A stretch of DNA of 64,000 nt from Sphingomonas brevis (GTDB taxonomy: Bacteria > Pseudomonadota > Alphaproteobacteria > Sphingomonadales > Sphingomonadaceae). The stretch lies in contig NZ_JAMGBB010000001.1 in the NCBI RefSeq assembly GCF_023516505.1, positions 1,922,001 through 1,986,000 of the forward strand, written 5' to 3'. The position numbers were made by a program, and so were the translations under genes. Positions 7,779 through 16,629 of this stretch are shown in pieces (position 1 is the first letter of the stretch; each line of letters starts with the position of its first letter). Below the pieces are notes generated by a model. The model saw only the letters and a program-made list of their open reading frames with translations. It did not search any database and was not told the origin of the DNA.

Positions 7779-8487
7779 CGACCGTCTCCAGCGGCCTTGC
7801 CTTCTTCGCCCTAATTTTCGTCTTGGCCGCCGGCCTCGGTCTGGCCAGTTCCTGCCCGCGTAGCGTGAACCCTTCGCCGATCCTGGCGTAAAGCTCGGGC
7901 CGCTCGCGTTTCAGCGCGACCAATGAACTTCCATGACGCGTCCGCACCCGGTCGAGCGCCGGGCAACTCTCGCAAGCCTTGATCATGTCGAGGATGCCCT
8001 CGCTCCAGGCCTGCCAACCCTCGACCGGCTCGACCTCGCGGACCTTGAGCCGGTGGCCGGATGCCTCGGGATCGTCATTGGCGACGGGGATGCAAAATGT
8101 CTGCAGCATGGCACCTTTGTAGGCCGAGGACATCGCCTTGGCGGTGCCCTTGTCGCTGGCATCGAGCGCCTCGCCCCAACCTTGCACGGTGTGCGAGCTG
8201 CCGTCGCGCGCGCTCACGACGTCGAACGCGGCCAGCAGGCTGACGCTGGTGAGCAGGCCGTCCTGCTCGCCGACACATTGGTTTGTTCGATGTTTCAGCA
8301 CCCGCGGCAGCACGCACAGCCGGTGTTTTGCAAGCAGCGGCCCAAGCCGGTTCAGAACATCGTCGATTGAGCGATACTGGTACTGGTCACGAACATTGGT
8401 GTGGGTCTTGGCGATGCCGTCACGCGCGAACGCCGCGGTGATGGCGTTGATCGCTCGGTAGACGTGAGGGCAGGCAGGCGAGGTCAT
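7771..8487 (-). CDS. ERF-family single-strand annealing protein
   Basis: A 238-residue protein. 'VYRAINAITAAFARDGIAKT' followed by 'YQYRSIDDVLNRLGPLLAKH' and 'SSAYKGAMLQTFCIPV' match the ERF superfamily of phage annealing proteins, which anneal complementary single strands during phage recombination. The C-terminus is basic and probably disordered ('TKIRAKKAR'). The start at 8487 overlaps the end of the YqaJ exonuclease gene by 4 bp (ATGA), so the two are translationally coupled, as expected for an exonuclease-annealase pair like Red or RecET. Confidence 0.85.
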   Translation of the reverse strand: MTSPACPHVYRAINAITAAFARDGIAKTHTNVRDQYQYRSIDDVLNRLGPLLAKHRLCVLPRVLKHRTNQCVGEQDGLLTSVSLLAAFDVVSARDGSSHTVQGWGEALDASDKGTAKAMSSAYKGAMLQTFCIPVANDDPEASGHRLKVREVEPVEGWQAWSEGILDMIKACESCPALDRVRTRHGSSLVALKRERPELYARIGEGFTLRGQELARPRPAAKTKIRAKKARPLETVDA

Positions 8488-9371
8488 GCGCCAATCTCCC
8501 GGATGCTGAGCGCGCCGGCCTTGCTGCGCTTGGCCTCGATGCCATGGCCAAACGCCCGGGCCACGTCCGGCTCGACCAAGCCCTTCAGGCTGCTGCAGGC
8601 AGCGGCGTGGAGTTTGGCCGCCTCGCGGTGGGCCAGCCAATCTGCGGCAGCGGCTGCCCAGGCGTTGCTTCCCTCGAGGCAGACCTCGCGCACCCCGACT
8701 GGCTTGGGTGGCGCCGGCGGCACTGCCGGGACCGGCCGGCGGCCGGTCTCGACGCAGTCCCAGAACTCGGCCTCGGCCTGCAAGAGCTCGATCTGGTAGA
8801 TCCAGTCGGAGGCCACCTCGAACAGCTCATACTTGTGGTTGCCGAAGATCACCGAAAGGACCGCCCGCTCGACCCTGGCGACGGCCATGTTGTGCTGCAG
8901 CTGAGGCATGTAGCGCTCAAGCACCTCTTCATTCTTGGCAAAGGCATTGGTGTGCTTGGCCTCGAAGATGCAGTCAGTTTCAACGATGTAGCCGTCGAGC
9001 GTGCAGCGGCGCCACTCGTTGGTTGGGCAGGTCAGGGCCAACGACAGCCGGTCGACCTTCCGGCCGCTGAGCTTCTCATACCATTGCCGGTTGAACTCCT
9101 CGGTCCAGCAGCCGAGCATCACCGCGAACTTGTCGCCGAGGTCGGCCGACTCAACTTCGCCGCGCTTCTCGCGCCACAAGCCCAAGATCCTGTCCGCATC
9201 GCCCGACAGGATGACGTTGGCATCGCTGCCCCCGATCCCTTTGATCCGCTCGGATCGCTCACGCTCGCCGAGTCCAAGCTCGCCGAGCACCGGCCAGGGA
9301 AGCAGGCGGATCGCTTCGCGTTCCCTGTTCCCGCCGGCAAACAGCGCCGGCCTGTCAACGATTTCGCCCAT
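8484..9371 (-). CDS. YqaJ-family viral recombinase exonuclease
   Basis: A 295-residue protein. 'IGGSDANVIL' (substrate-entry motif of YqaJ/lambda exonuclease), then 'LGCWTEEFNRQWYEKLSGR', 'CTLDGYI' and 'CIFEAKHTNAF' supply the PD-(D/E)XK nuclease residues (glutamate, aspartate and E-x-K), with 'YMPQLQHNMAVARV' in the usual QxQ-helix position. It would resect double-strand ends 5' to 3' and hand single strands to the ERF annealase. I chose the ATG at 9371, seven bases after an AAGGAG site, over an in-frame ATG 33 bases upstream. Confidence 0.88.
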   Translation of the reverse strand: MGEIVDRPALFAGGNREREAIRLLPWPVLGELGLGERERSERIKGIGGSDANVILSGDADRILGLWREKRGEVESADLGDKFAVMLGCWTEEFNRQWYEKLSGRKVDRLSLALTCPTNEWRRCTLDGYIVETDCIFEAKHTNAFAKNEEVLERYMPQLQHNMAVARVERAVLSVIFGNHKYELFEVASDWIYQIELLQAEAEFWDCVETGRRPVPAVPPAPPKPVGVREVCLEGSNAWAAAAADWLAHREAAKLHAAACSSLKGLVEPDVARAFGHGIEAKRSKAGALSIREIGA

Positions 9372-9549
9372 CGTCCTCTCCTTCATCCTGCACTGCGAGC
9401 GCACCCAGCAGCGAAATTGCCAGGCCGAGCCGCCGTAGCCGCGCGACCACCGGCAGCAGCCCCTTCACTCCCGCTCGACCAAGCTCGCGCACGGCAAGGC
9501 CGATGCTGCTCTCGGCGAGGTCGGCGAGGCGGTCGAGTCGGCAGTCCAT
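9355..9549 (-). CDS. Small ORF at the head of the recombination operon
   Basis: A possible 64-residue protein rich in leucine, arginine and alanine, whose end overlaps the YqaJ start by 17 bp. Position and strand fit a first operon gene, but there is no clear ribosome site and no recognisable family. A competing 87-residue frame covers the same bases. Treat as tentative. Confidence 0.3.
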   Translation of the reverse strand: MDCRLDRLADLAESSIGLAVRELGRAGVKGLLPVVARLRRLGLAISLLGALAVQDEGEDDGRNR

Positions 9550-9636
9550 AAGGGTGGACCATTGCTCTGTTGGCGGCGGATTTGGAGAAAAAAATGAAGC
9601 GAGTTATTGTGTATTTAGAAGGGGTTAGAACACATC

Positions 9637-10200
9637 GTGACGACAAGCGGAACGTCCTACGACCAGCTCACCATGGCCGAGCTCGACGAGCGCATCGGTG
9701 CTGGCGAGATCACGTTAGGCGACCTTCCGAAGCACCTCATCTCGGCGTGGGCGGCATGGGAGCCGGACCCGGTACCGCTGACGAGTTTTGTCCTGTCCGA
9801 CGCCGCCCATCGCGAAGCCTTCCTCTACGAATATTGCGCCCAGGGTGAGCCCTCGCTGTTCACCGCCGTGGCGCATATCTGGGACTCGCTGGCCGAGCCG
9901 CGCGAGCTGCGATGCACCCTGAAAGGCGCGGCCTGTGGCTCGGGCGGAAAGGGCAAGGTGGCCCTCGTGCTGATGCTCAGGCAGTTTCTCGACCAGTTCC
10001 TGGAAGCGGGTGGGCCGATGCCGCGTGCAAAGGATGGCCAAAGCATCGGGGAGCACCACCAGCTGGCCATGGCCCACTTCGACAACATGGCCGCCGAGGA
10101 AGCGGCGCTGGTCAAATATTACGCGGCGGTGCTGGATGGGGCGGCGGGATTGGTCGCAATTAAATCAGGCAGTCCCGGCGCTCCCAGCCGAAGGAGGTAG
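9637..10200 (+). CDS. Hypothetical protein divergent from the recombination operon
   Basis: A 187-residue acidic, mostly helical protein starting at GTG 9637, or possibly ATG 9673 ('MAELDERIGAGEI'). It contains 'SLFTAVAHIWDSL' and a helical C-terminus ('HHQLAMAHFDNMAAEEAALV'). No known domain is recognised and no helix-turn-helix is obvious. It faces away from the phage recombination genes across a notably A/T-rich 87 bp gap (9550-9636), a position often held by phage regulators or accessory genes; that role is only inferred. Confidence 0.55.
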   Translation: MTTSGTSYDQLTMAELDERIGAGEITLGDLPKHLISAWAAWEPDPVPLTSFVLSDAAHREAFLYEYCAQGEPSLFTAVAHIWDSLAEPRELRCTLKGAACGSGGKGKVALVLMLRQFLDQFLEAGGPMPRAKDGQSIGEHHQLAMAHFDNMAAEEAALVKYYAAVLDGAAGLVAIKSGSPGAPSRRR

Positions 10201-10213
10201 CTATTTGTGTGGA

Positions 10214-10840
10214 TTAATCACACGAGCGCGGAATGAGATGCCGCCGCTCTGCCTCCACAATGTCGATCCATTCGGCAGTAATAATCGGTTGGTGTTGCTC
10301 GCTCGCTTGCAGGCGTGGCTCACTGCTCAGGCGGCTGCGGAGGAAGTCGCGCTCCCTCAGAAGGCGATCGGCGGTCACCTGCCGCATGCGATGAGGCTTC
10401 CCGTTTTCAAACTGCTGCACCAGCTGCTTCCAGCGGGCAAACCGGTTTTCGCGCGCCCGCACCTCGCGGCTGACATACTGGCTTCTAAACCCCAGCCGGT
10501 GGCAATCCCCGCATGCCCACCAGCCCCTATAGAACAGGGTAATGAGCTGGCGCTCACATTTGGGGCAAATCAGCAGGTGACGGTTCGGGTTGGCATGAAG
10601 CGGTGCAGGGATAAATTTGAGCAGGGCAGCGCCGGCATGCGACGGGAAATATTCCGCAAACAGATCGTACATCGCAATCAAGCGATTGCCGTCCTCGATT
10701 TCTACCAACAGCCAGCCCTTCGGATTCCCGTTTTGATTGGTGAACTCGCACACCGGCCGCTCTCGCTCCATGGCCGCTGCAGCCTTGACGATATCCAGCC
10801 GCGGGTAGGCCTCTCGATACAGCGGCGGGTTTGCAGGCAT
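10214..10840 (-). CDS. Zinc-ribbon protein of unknown function
   Basis: A 208-residue protein with a central zinc ribbon 'CPKCERQLITLF' followed by 'WWACGDCHRLGFRSQY' (two CxxC pairs), then a long charged helix likely to form a coiled coil ('RENRFARWKQLVQQFENG', 'RLLRERDFLRSRL'). The N-terminal part has a 'NPKGWLLVEIEDGNRLIAM' strand pattern. Similar zinc-ribbon proteins occur near phage and island genes in alphaproteobacteria, without known function. It converges on the unknown gene to its left with a 13 bp gap. Confidence 0.6.
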   Translation of the reverse strand: MPANPPLYREAYPRLDIVKAAAAMERERPVCEFTNQNGNPKGWLLVEIEDGNRLIAMYDLFAEYFPSHAGAALLKFIPAPLHANPNRHLLICPKCERQLITLFYRGWWACGDCHRLGFRSQYVSREVRARENRFARWKQLVQQFENGKPHRMRQVTADRLLRERDFLRSRLSSEPRLQASEQHQPIITAEWIDIVEAERRHLIPRSCD

Positions 10841-11207
10841 ATTGAGTTTCTTTTTTTATAATCCTGAAGTTTTGGTGTAATTGATCGAAAATCTCGGAAA
10901 AAAGCCAAAAATGTTGAGAGACATGCACAAGGCCTTCAAATTTCTAACGCCTGATTCGAAGTTTGAGTAGCTAAACAGCCAATTCGCCCCCGGCTGCAAT
11001 CATTGTTCGCCACCAATCAACCTTGGAATTCCGCGCAGTGAAGGAGTGGCGATCCCCCACATTGTTTGATTGGGAACTCAGGCGCGGACGATGGCAGCAG
11101 CACTGGCCGCGGATAATTGCCGACAAGAATGGCTGCCCCCTGCTTCAAGCGCGTTCGGTGCCTTGGTTTTGACGCCCTTTTGGGGCTAGCGTGCCGCCAG
11201 AGCACGC
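10841..11207. other. 367-bp intergenic region, A/T-rich on its left side
   Basis: No gene, tRNA or clear attachment repeat is visible. The first ~140 bp is A/T-rich with poly-T and 'tttataat' stretches, fitting the promoter of the leftward zinc-ribbon gene. The rest probably carries the promoter of the rightward sulfite-exporter-type gene. This is the right edge of the phage-like block. Confidence 0.5.
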
Positions 11208-12116
11208 ATGGACATTTACCTTCCCATTGCCGGCATGTCGGTCAACGCGGTGCTGATCATCGCGCTGGGCGGGCTGGTTGGGGTATTGTCGGGAATGTTC
11301 GGGGTAGGCGGCGGCTTCCTGACTACTCCCCTGCTGATCTTCTACGGAATCCCGCCGACGGTGGCGGTTGCCTCCGCGACCACCCAGATAACCGGCGCAT
11401 CGGTTTCGGGGGCTTTTGCCCATATGCGGCGCGGCGGGGTCGACCTGAAAATGGGCGCGGTGATGACCGCCGGCGGAGCATTGGGCAGCCTGGTCGGCGC
11501 GGGCCTGTTCCGGCTGCTGCAGAACACCGGACAAATCGACCTGGTGATCGGCTTTCTCTACGTCGTCCTGCTGGGCGGGATCGGCGGCCTGATGCTGAAG
11601 GATGCGATGGTCGCGCTTGGCTGGATCGCGCTGGACGAGCCCGAGGAGCGGCCGCGCCACAATCGCTGGGTCGCAAGCCTGCCGCTGCGGTGGCGCTTTT
11701 ACGCCTCCGGCCTTTACCTGTCGCCGATCGCGCCGCTCGCGCTTGGATTCGTAGCCGGCATAATGACTGTCCTGCTGGGCATCGGCGGCGGCTTCATCAT
11801 GGTCCCCGCCATGATCTATCTTTTGGGCATGGCGCCGCGCGTCGTGGTCGGCACCAGCCTTATGATGATCCTGGCGATCAGCGCGGTCACGACCATGATC
11901 CACGCAACCACTACCCAGGCAGTCGACATCGTGCTGGCCGGGCTGCTGCTGATCGGTGGCGTGGTCGGCGCTCAATATGGCGCGATTCTGACGACCCGCT
12001 TGAAGCCCGACCTGCTTCGGTTCGCGCTGGCCGGGATTATCCTCGCCGTCGCGCTACGCATGCTGCTCGGGCTTACCTGGCGGCCAGACGAGATTTTCAC
12101 GATAGCCTATCTGTGA
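11208..12116 (+). CDS. TSUP/TauE-SafE family membrane exporter
   Basis: A 302-residue protein with about eight transmembrane helices in two repeats, each with the family's glycine-rich motif: 'LSGMFGVGGGFLTTPLL' and 'MTVLLGIGGGFIMVPAM'. The family exports sulfite, sulfoacetate or other organosulfur anions. The downstream overlapping partner is a TIGR02186 protein, a pair repeatedly seen together in alphaproteobacteria, which supports a sulfur-compound or related anion-efflux role. The precise substrate is unknown. The N-terminus 'MDIYLPIAGMSVN' fits the family start. Confidence 0.9.
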   Translation: MDIYLPIAGMSVNAVLIIALGGLVGVLSGMFGVGGGFLTTPLLIFYGIPPTVAVASATTQITGASVSGAFAHMRRGGVDLKMGAVMTAGGALGSLVGAGLFRLLQNTGQIDLVIGFLYVVLLGGIGGLMLKDAMVALGWIALDEPEERPRHNRWVASLPLRWRFYASGLYLSPIAPLALGFVAGIMTVLLGIGGGFIMVPAMIYLLGMAPRVVVGTSLMMILAISAVTTMIHATTTQAVDIVLAGLLLIGGVVGAQYGAILTTRLKPDLLRFALAGIILAVALRMLLGLTWRPDEIFTIAYL

Positions 12117-12871
12117 GGCGCGCAATCATCCTTCTCGGCCTGACGCCGATCCTTATGGCGCAAGCCGAGCCGCGGCTGGTGCCCGACATCAGCGCGCGGT
12201 CGATCGAGATCCGCTACAGCTTCTCTGGCGCGCAGCTGCTGCTGTTCGGAGCGATCCTCTATCCGGGCGGCCGCACGCCGAGCAAGCCAGCGGACGTCAT
12301 TGTCGTGCTTAAGGGACCGGTCGAACCGATCCTGGTCCGCGAAAAGCAGAAGATTGCCGGGATCTGGATGAACGCGGATTCCAATCGCTTCCGCTCGGCG
12401 CCGAGCTTTTATGCGGTCGCCTCGTCGGCGCCGGTCCGGCAATTGGTCGATGAGCGGACCGCGGCAATATATGAGCTTGGCCTTCAGGATCTTCAGCTTT
12501 CACCTGGCGGCGGGGCGTTACCCGAAAAAGAGAGACGGTTCGAAGCCGGGCTGCTCGACTTGAGAGAACGTGAGGGACTTTACGCCGAGCATCCCCACGG
12601 CGTCGAAATAAGCCAGGGCGTCCTTTATCGCGCCCGCATCACGATCCCCAGCCAAGTGCCGGTCGGCGACTATACCGCCGAAACCTTCCTCGTCGCCGAC
12701 GGCAAGGTTATCGCCGCCGCCACGAGGGAAATCCAGATTGGCAAATCGGGATTTGAGCGGTTCGTTGCACTCGCCGCGCGTCAGCACGGCTTCCTCTACG
12801 GCCTCGCCTCGGTAATTTTGTCATTGGGCCTGGGCTGGGCGGCCGCATTGGCGTTCCGCCGCCGCTTCTAA
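12113..12871 (+). CDS. TIGR02186-family membrane-anchored protein
   Basis: A 252-residue protein starting with GTG at 12113, overlapping the exporter stop by 4 bp (GTGA). It has an N-terminal signal-like segment ('AIILLGLTPILMAQAEP'), a periplasmic beta-rich domain ('ISARSIEIRYSFSGAQLLLF', 'VIVVLKGP', 'RFRSAPSFYAVASSAP') and a C-terminal transmembrane helix ('GLASVILSLGLGWAAALAF'). This matches the uncharacterised TIGR02186 family, regularly found beside TauE-type exporters. It is probably an accessory subunit facing the periplasm; that role is inferred from the conserved pairing. Confidence 0.85.
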   Translation: MRRAIILLGLTPILMAQAEPRLVPDISARSIEIRYSFSGAQLLLFGAILYPGGRTPSKPADVIVVLKGPVEPILVREKQKIAGIWMNADSNRFRSAPSFYAVASSAPVRQLVDERTAAIYELGLQDLQLSPGGGALPEKERRFEAGLLDLREREGLYAEHPHGVEISQGVLYRARITIPSQVPVGDYTAETFLVADGKVIAAATREIQIGKSGFERFVALAARQHGFLYGLASVILSLGLGWAAALAFRRRF

Positions 12872-12938
12872 AGCGTATTTTAACCCGTCTCGGCTAATCC
12901 CGCTTCAACCGTAATTCTCAAGTGGGGTACGCGCGTCG

Positions 12939-14621
12939 ATGACCGAGCAACCGAGCCTGAAGCAGTTCCTCGACGAACTGAGCAACTACAGCGACACGGA
13001 TGAGGCCTCGTCGGCCTCTGCCGGGCAGGCGTCCGTTCCGCCGATCGGGCGGGTTCTGGAAATTGCCGGCTCCGGCTCGCGGGTTTGGATGGACTTCGAG
13101 CGGCTGCAGATGTTGCTGAAACATGCCGACCCGTCGGTCGCCATGTCGGGGCAGGTCGGCAGCCAGGTCAAAATGATGGTCGCCAACAGCTGGCTGATCG
13201 CCAATGTCCGCACCCTGCAGACCGGCAATGACGGCAAGATCATCGGCCAGATCGACTTCCTTGGCGAAGGCCAGGCCGTTTCGGGCGGACGGATGTCGAA
13301 CTTCCGCCGCGGCGTCACCCGTTACCCGATTCCAGGTTGCGAAGTGCTGCCGGTCACGACCGAGGACATGCGCGCGATTTTCGCCGCGGCCGACGATCCG
13401 CACGTTGAGATCGGCACCGTCTATCCGACCGACGATATCCGCGGGACGCTCTACATCGACCCGATGCTGTCGAAGCATTTCGCGGTGCTGGGATCGACCG
13501 GTACCGGTAAGTCGACCTCGGTTGCGCTGATCCTGCATCGAATTTCGCAATATTCGCCCGAAGGTCACATCGTGATGATCGACCCTCACGGCGAATATTC
13601 GGCCGCCTTCAAGAGCTGCGGCGAGCTGTTCAACGTCGACAATTTGCAGCTGCCCTATTGGCTGATGAATTTCGAGGAACATTGCGAAGTGTTCCTGACC
13701 ACGGACGGATCCGAGCGTCAGCGCGACGCCGACATCCTCGCCAAGTGCATTCTCGCCGCCCGGACCAAGTCAAAGGCCAGCGAGCAATATGGCAAGGTAA
13801 CGGTGGATTCGCCGATCCCCTATCTGCTTACCGACCTAACCTCGATCCTGGTCGCGGAAATGGGCAAGCTCGACCGAGCCGGCGACACGACTCCCTATCA
13901 GCGCCTCAAGAACAAGCTCGACGAGCTTCGTGCCGACCCGCGCTACACCTTCATGTTCTCCGGGATGCTGGTCAGCGATTCCATGGGCAGCTTCATCGCC
14001 AAGCTGTTTCGCCTGCCGAGCCATGGCCGGCCGATCTCGATCGTCGACGTGTCGGGCGTCCCGTCCGAAGTCACCTCGGTGGTGGTCTCCGTGCTCGCCC
14101 GAATGGTGTTCGACTATGCCATCTGGTCGCGGACCGAAGCGCAGCGCCCGATCCTGCTGGTGTGCGAAGAGGCGCATCGCTACGTGCCAAAGGACGAAAG
14201 CTCGGGCGGCCAGGCGGTTCGCAAGATCCTCGAGCGTATCGCCAAGGAAGGCCGTAAATATGGCGTGTCTTTGGGCTTGATCACGCAGCGTCCGTCGGAC
14301 CTTGCCGAAGGCGTCCTGTCGCAGTGCGGCACGATCATCTCGATGCGTCTGAACAACGACCGCGACCAGGCCTGCGTGCGGGCGGCAATGCCGGAAGGCG
14401 CGCGCGGCTTCCTCGATGCCATTCCGGCGCTCCGCAACCGCGAATGCATTGTCTGCGGCGAAGGTGTCGCCATCCCGATCCGCGTCCGTTTCGATGACCT
14501 TGAGCCGGAAAAGCGCCCGGCGTCGTCGGACCCGAGCTTCGCCACCTCATGGCGCGAGCATGGCGACGAGGAAGGCATCATCCAGCGCACCGTCAAACGC
14601 TGGCGCGGCCACGGAAAATAA
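12939..14621 (+). CDS. HerA-like hexameric ATPase (DUF87)
   Basis: A 560-residue protein with an N-terminal beta-barrel-like region, Walker A 'GSTGTGKST' at about residues 185-193, 'MIDPHGEYSAAF', Walker B 'ILLVCEEAHRY' and 'QRPSDLAEGVLSQC'. This is the arrangement of HerA/VirB4-FtsK-type bacterial translocases, which pump along double-stranded DNA. In archaea and some bacteria HerA works with the nuclease NurA, but none is adjacent. The gene stands alone after the TIGR02186 gene (67 bp gap). Sphingomonad genomes often carry such a stand-alone copy. Confidence 0.88.
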   Translation: MTEQPSLKQFLDELSNYSDTDEASSASAGQASVPPIGRVLEIAGSGSRVWMDFERLQMLLKHADPSVAMSGQVGSQVKMMVANSWLIANVRTLQTGNDGKIIGQIDFLGEGQAVSGGRMSNFRRGVTRYPIPGCEVLPVTTEDMRAIFAAADDPHVEIGTVYPTDDIRGTLYIDPMLSKHFAVLGSTGTGKSTSVALILHRISQYSPEGHIVMIDPHGEYSAAFKSCGELFNVDNLQLPYWLMNFEEHCEVFLTTDGSERQRDADILAKCILAARTKSKASEQYGKVTVDSPIPYLLTDLTSILVAEMGKLDRAGDTTPYQRLKNKLDELRADPRYTFMFSGMLVSDSMGSFIAKLFRLPSHGRPISIVDVSGVPSEVTSVVVSVLARMVFDYAIWSRTEAQRPILLVCEEAHRYVPKDESSGGQAVRKILERIAKEGRKYGVSLGLITQRPSDLAEGVLSQCGTIISMRLNNDRDQACVRAAMPEGARGFLDAIPALRNRECIVCGEGVAIPIRVRFDDLEPEKRPASSDPSFATSWREHGDEEGIIQRTVKRWRGHGK

Positions 14622-14724
14622 GGTGCGAGGGTGGTCCTCCGGACTGGCCGACTCCCTACTCAATCATTGACCCGGTAACAGCCTTGGCCCCATGCTCCCG
14701 CCTTCGGGTTGGGGGGTATGGCCA

Positions 14725-16620
14725 ATGGGCATTTCCGGCCGATTCAAGCTGGGTGCGCTAGGCGCCGTGCTGATGTCGTCGGCCGCGGCCGCCCAGCAGC
14801 CTGTGGCCGCGCCTTCTCCGGTTCGGCCCGCTACCGTCAATTTGCGGCTGAGCCCGGACCTTGGCGATGCGCTGCCCGAAGTTCGTGCCGCGTTGCTGGG
14901 CTTGCCCTCGCTGCGCATCGCTGAACCATCCGACTATGAGATCACCACCAAGAAGGACTTCCCGTTAACGCTGATCGCCGTCGACGCCCAACAGCCGAAG
15001 AGCGACTGGGCAAATGACTTCAAGGCCGATCCGGTTCGGCCGGCGCCGCGAAAGGTCGAGCTTGGCAATCTCGACCTGAACGATTTTTCGGGCCGCCTCC
15101 GCCTGTTGATCGATCGACGTGACCGGGCAAACCAGTTGCAGGCATTCGGATTCGCCCGGGCAATCGTCTCGCACGCAGAGCTCGACACCTGTATTGATGC
15201 GGCGACGGGCTCCGAACCTCAGTTGATCTGCCGACCACGGCCTGCCCCGCTCGGCCCCAAAGGGGAACCACAGGTTCAGTTGCTGGATGGCAGGGACTCC
15301 ATGGTGGCGAGCGTTCGAAACCGATCCCGCGAGCCGCTCTATTTTGCGTTATTGGCCGTCAATCCCGCGTCCGGGATAAGCCGCATCAGCTTTGATGGGG
15401 CCGATCGAGGGCCATTGGCGCCAGGCGCGTCGGCAGGCACCCAGACACTGTACAGCTTCAGCCAATCATCCGGCTTCGTGCAGCTGCTGACCATAACCTC
15501 CAGCCAGCCGATCGACACCGCCGCGATCGAACAATTGCCGTTTGACGATCCCGATTGGGACAAATGCCTGGGCGAAGCTTCGGGCTGTTCCCGGGCGTCC
15601 GTGACCATTCCGGCCGATTGGGCCATCTCCCTCACCGAATATTTTTACATGGCGCCGACGCGCCTCGGAATCGGCGGCGGCTATGACGTCACCGAAGGGA
15701 TGGCGCCCTGGATGGTGGAAATCTATTCGACCGTGCCCTTTAAGCCGGACGAGATAGCAGCGGATGCGCTGCTGCCTGACTCCGACAAGGACAAGAAGCA
15801 TCTCGCGCAGCGCAGCCAGCGGGAGCGAGACCACCGCTGCGGCGGAACTCTGATTGGCCCTAGGCTTGTGCTGACCGCCGCGCATTGCGTCGCAAGCGCC
15901 CCGTTCGCCGGCGCCGACTACGCCAAGGTGCTTTCCGATCGCCGCGTCCGGGTGGGCACCAAGCGGCTTGGCCGGGGCGGATCGACATTGGCCATCGACG
16001 GTGTCGCCGTGCCGGCGAGCTATACGGCCGGCAAGCAGGATGATGACATTGCACTGCTGCTGCTACGGTCGGACCGCGACACCAGTAGATATGACGAAGC
16101 GGGTGCCCGACTCGGCGAGAAGCCGATCGCCGCCGGGACCAACGTCACCGCCTTTGGCTGGGGCTATACCGGCACGGTTGCGCCCGGTGCCGATCCGCTG
16201 TTCAACATCGCGGACGAATTGCAGCGTAATCCCGACCAGCTGCAATATGGCCAGTTGGCAGTGCTTAACTGGAATGCCTGCAAGCGCCGGCTCAAGGCCA
16301 AGTTGGGGACGGGCATGGTATGCCTCGTCGCGCCGGGCGCGGACCGGGGAGCGACCCCGGACAAGAATGTGTTCAGCTGCCGCGGCGATAGCGGAGGGCC
16401 GCTGGTGCGAAAGGTTGGCGATGTCGAGGAATTGATCGGAGTGACCAGCTGGTCGCTCGGTTGCGGCTACAAGGATATTCCGTCGGTCTATACCGACGTC
16501 ACGAAATACCGCCGCTGGATCGCCGCCGCCATGCAGCAAATCAGGCCAGGGCAAGCGCTGCGGGTGGATGAAAAAGCGGCGCCCTCCCGCCAGGAAGGAC
16601 GCCGCCAGTCGACTCAGTGA
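14725..16620 (+). CDS. Secreted trypsin-like serine protease
   Basis: A 631-residue protein. An N-terminal signal peptide ('FKLGALGAVLMSSAAAAQQ') precedes a ~300-residue domain of unknown fold, then a chymotrypsin-fold (S1) domain with the catalytic triad His387 ('LTAAHCV'), Asp441 ('DDDIALLLL') and Ser556 ('CRGDSGGPLV'). Cysteines flanking His and Ser suggest disulfides. I chose the ATG at 14725, seven bases after a G-rich ribosome site, over one 33 bases upstream. It should act in the periplasm or outside the cell; substrate unknown. Its last codons contain the terminator of the convergent lipoprotein gene. Confidence 0.88.
   Translation: MGISGRFKLGALGAVLMSSAAAAQQPVAAPSPVRPATVNLRLSPDLGDALPEVRAALLGLPSLRIAEPSDYEITTKKDFPLTLIAVDAQQPKSDWANDFKADPVRPAPRKVELGNLDLNDFSGRLRLLIDRRDRANQLQAFGFARAIVSHAELDTCIDAATGSEPQLICRPRPAPLGPKGEPQVQLLDGRDSMVASVRNRSREPLYFALLAVNPASGISRISFDGADRGPLAPGASAGTQTLYSFSQSSGFVQLLTITSSQPIDTAAIEQLPFDDPDWDKCLGEASGCSRASVTIPADWAISLTEYFYMAPTRLGIGGGYDVTEGMAPWMVEIYSTVPFKPDEIAADALLPDSDKDKKHLAQRSQRERDHRCGGTLIGPRLVLTAAHCVASAPFAGADYAKVLSDRRVRVGTKRLGRGGSTLAIDGVAVPASYTAGKQDDDIALLLLRSDRDTSRYDEAGARLGEKPIAAGTNVTAFGWGYTGTVAPGADPLFNIADELQRNPDQLQYGQLAVLNWNACKRRLKAKLGTGMVCLVAPGADRGATPDKNVFSCRGDSGGPLVRKVGDVEELIGVTSWSLGCGYKDIPSVYTDVTKYRRWIAAAMQQIRPGQALRVDEKAAPSRQEGRRQSTQ
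16576..16605 (-). terminator. Rho-independent terminator of the small lipoprotein gene
   Basis: Inverted repeat GCGGCG..CTCC / GGAAGG.CGCCGC with a four-base loop. Its two C-A mismatches on the plus strand become G-U pairs in minus-strand RNA, giving an unbroken stem, followed on that strand by a TTTTT run. It lies entirely inside the 3' coding end of the protease gene. Confidence 0.8.
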
Positions 16621-16629
16621 CGAATCAGA

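Noticed and set aside
8544-9551. 335-codon plus-strand ORF opposite the YqaJ and small leading genes
   Set aside because: It is an antisense shadow of the YqaJ exonuclease, which has clear motifs and a ribosome site; the shadow has only low-complexity sequence.
10841-11207. tRNA or attachment site at the edge of the phage-like block
   Set aside because: No cloverleaf-like sequence or direct repeat matching the other side of the block was found by eye.
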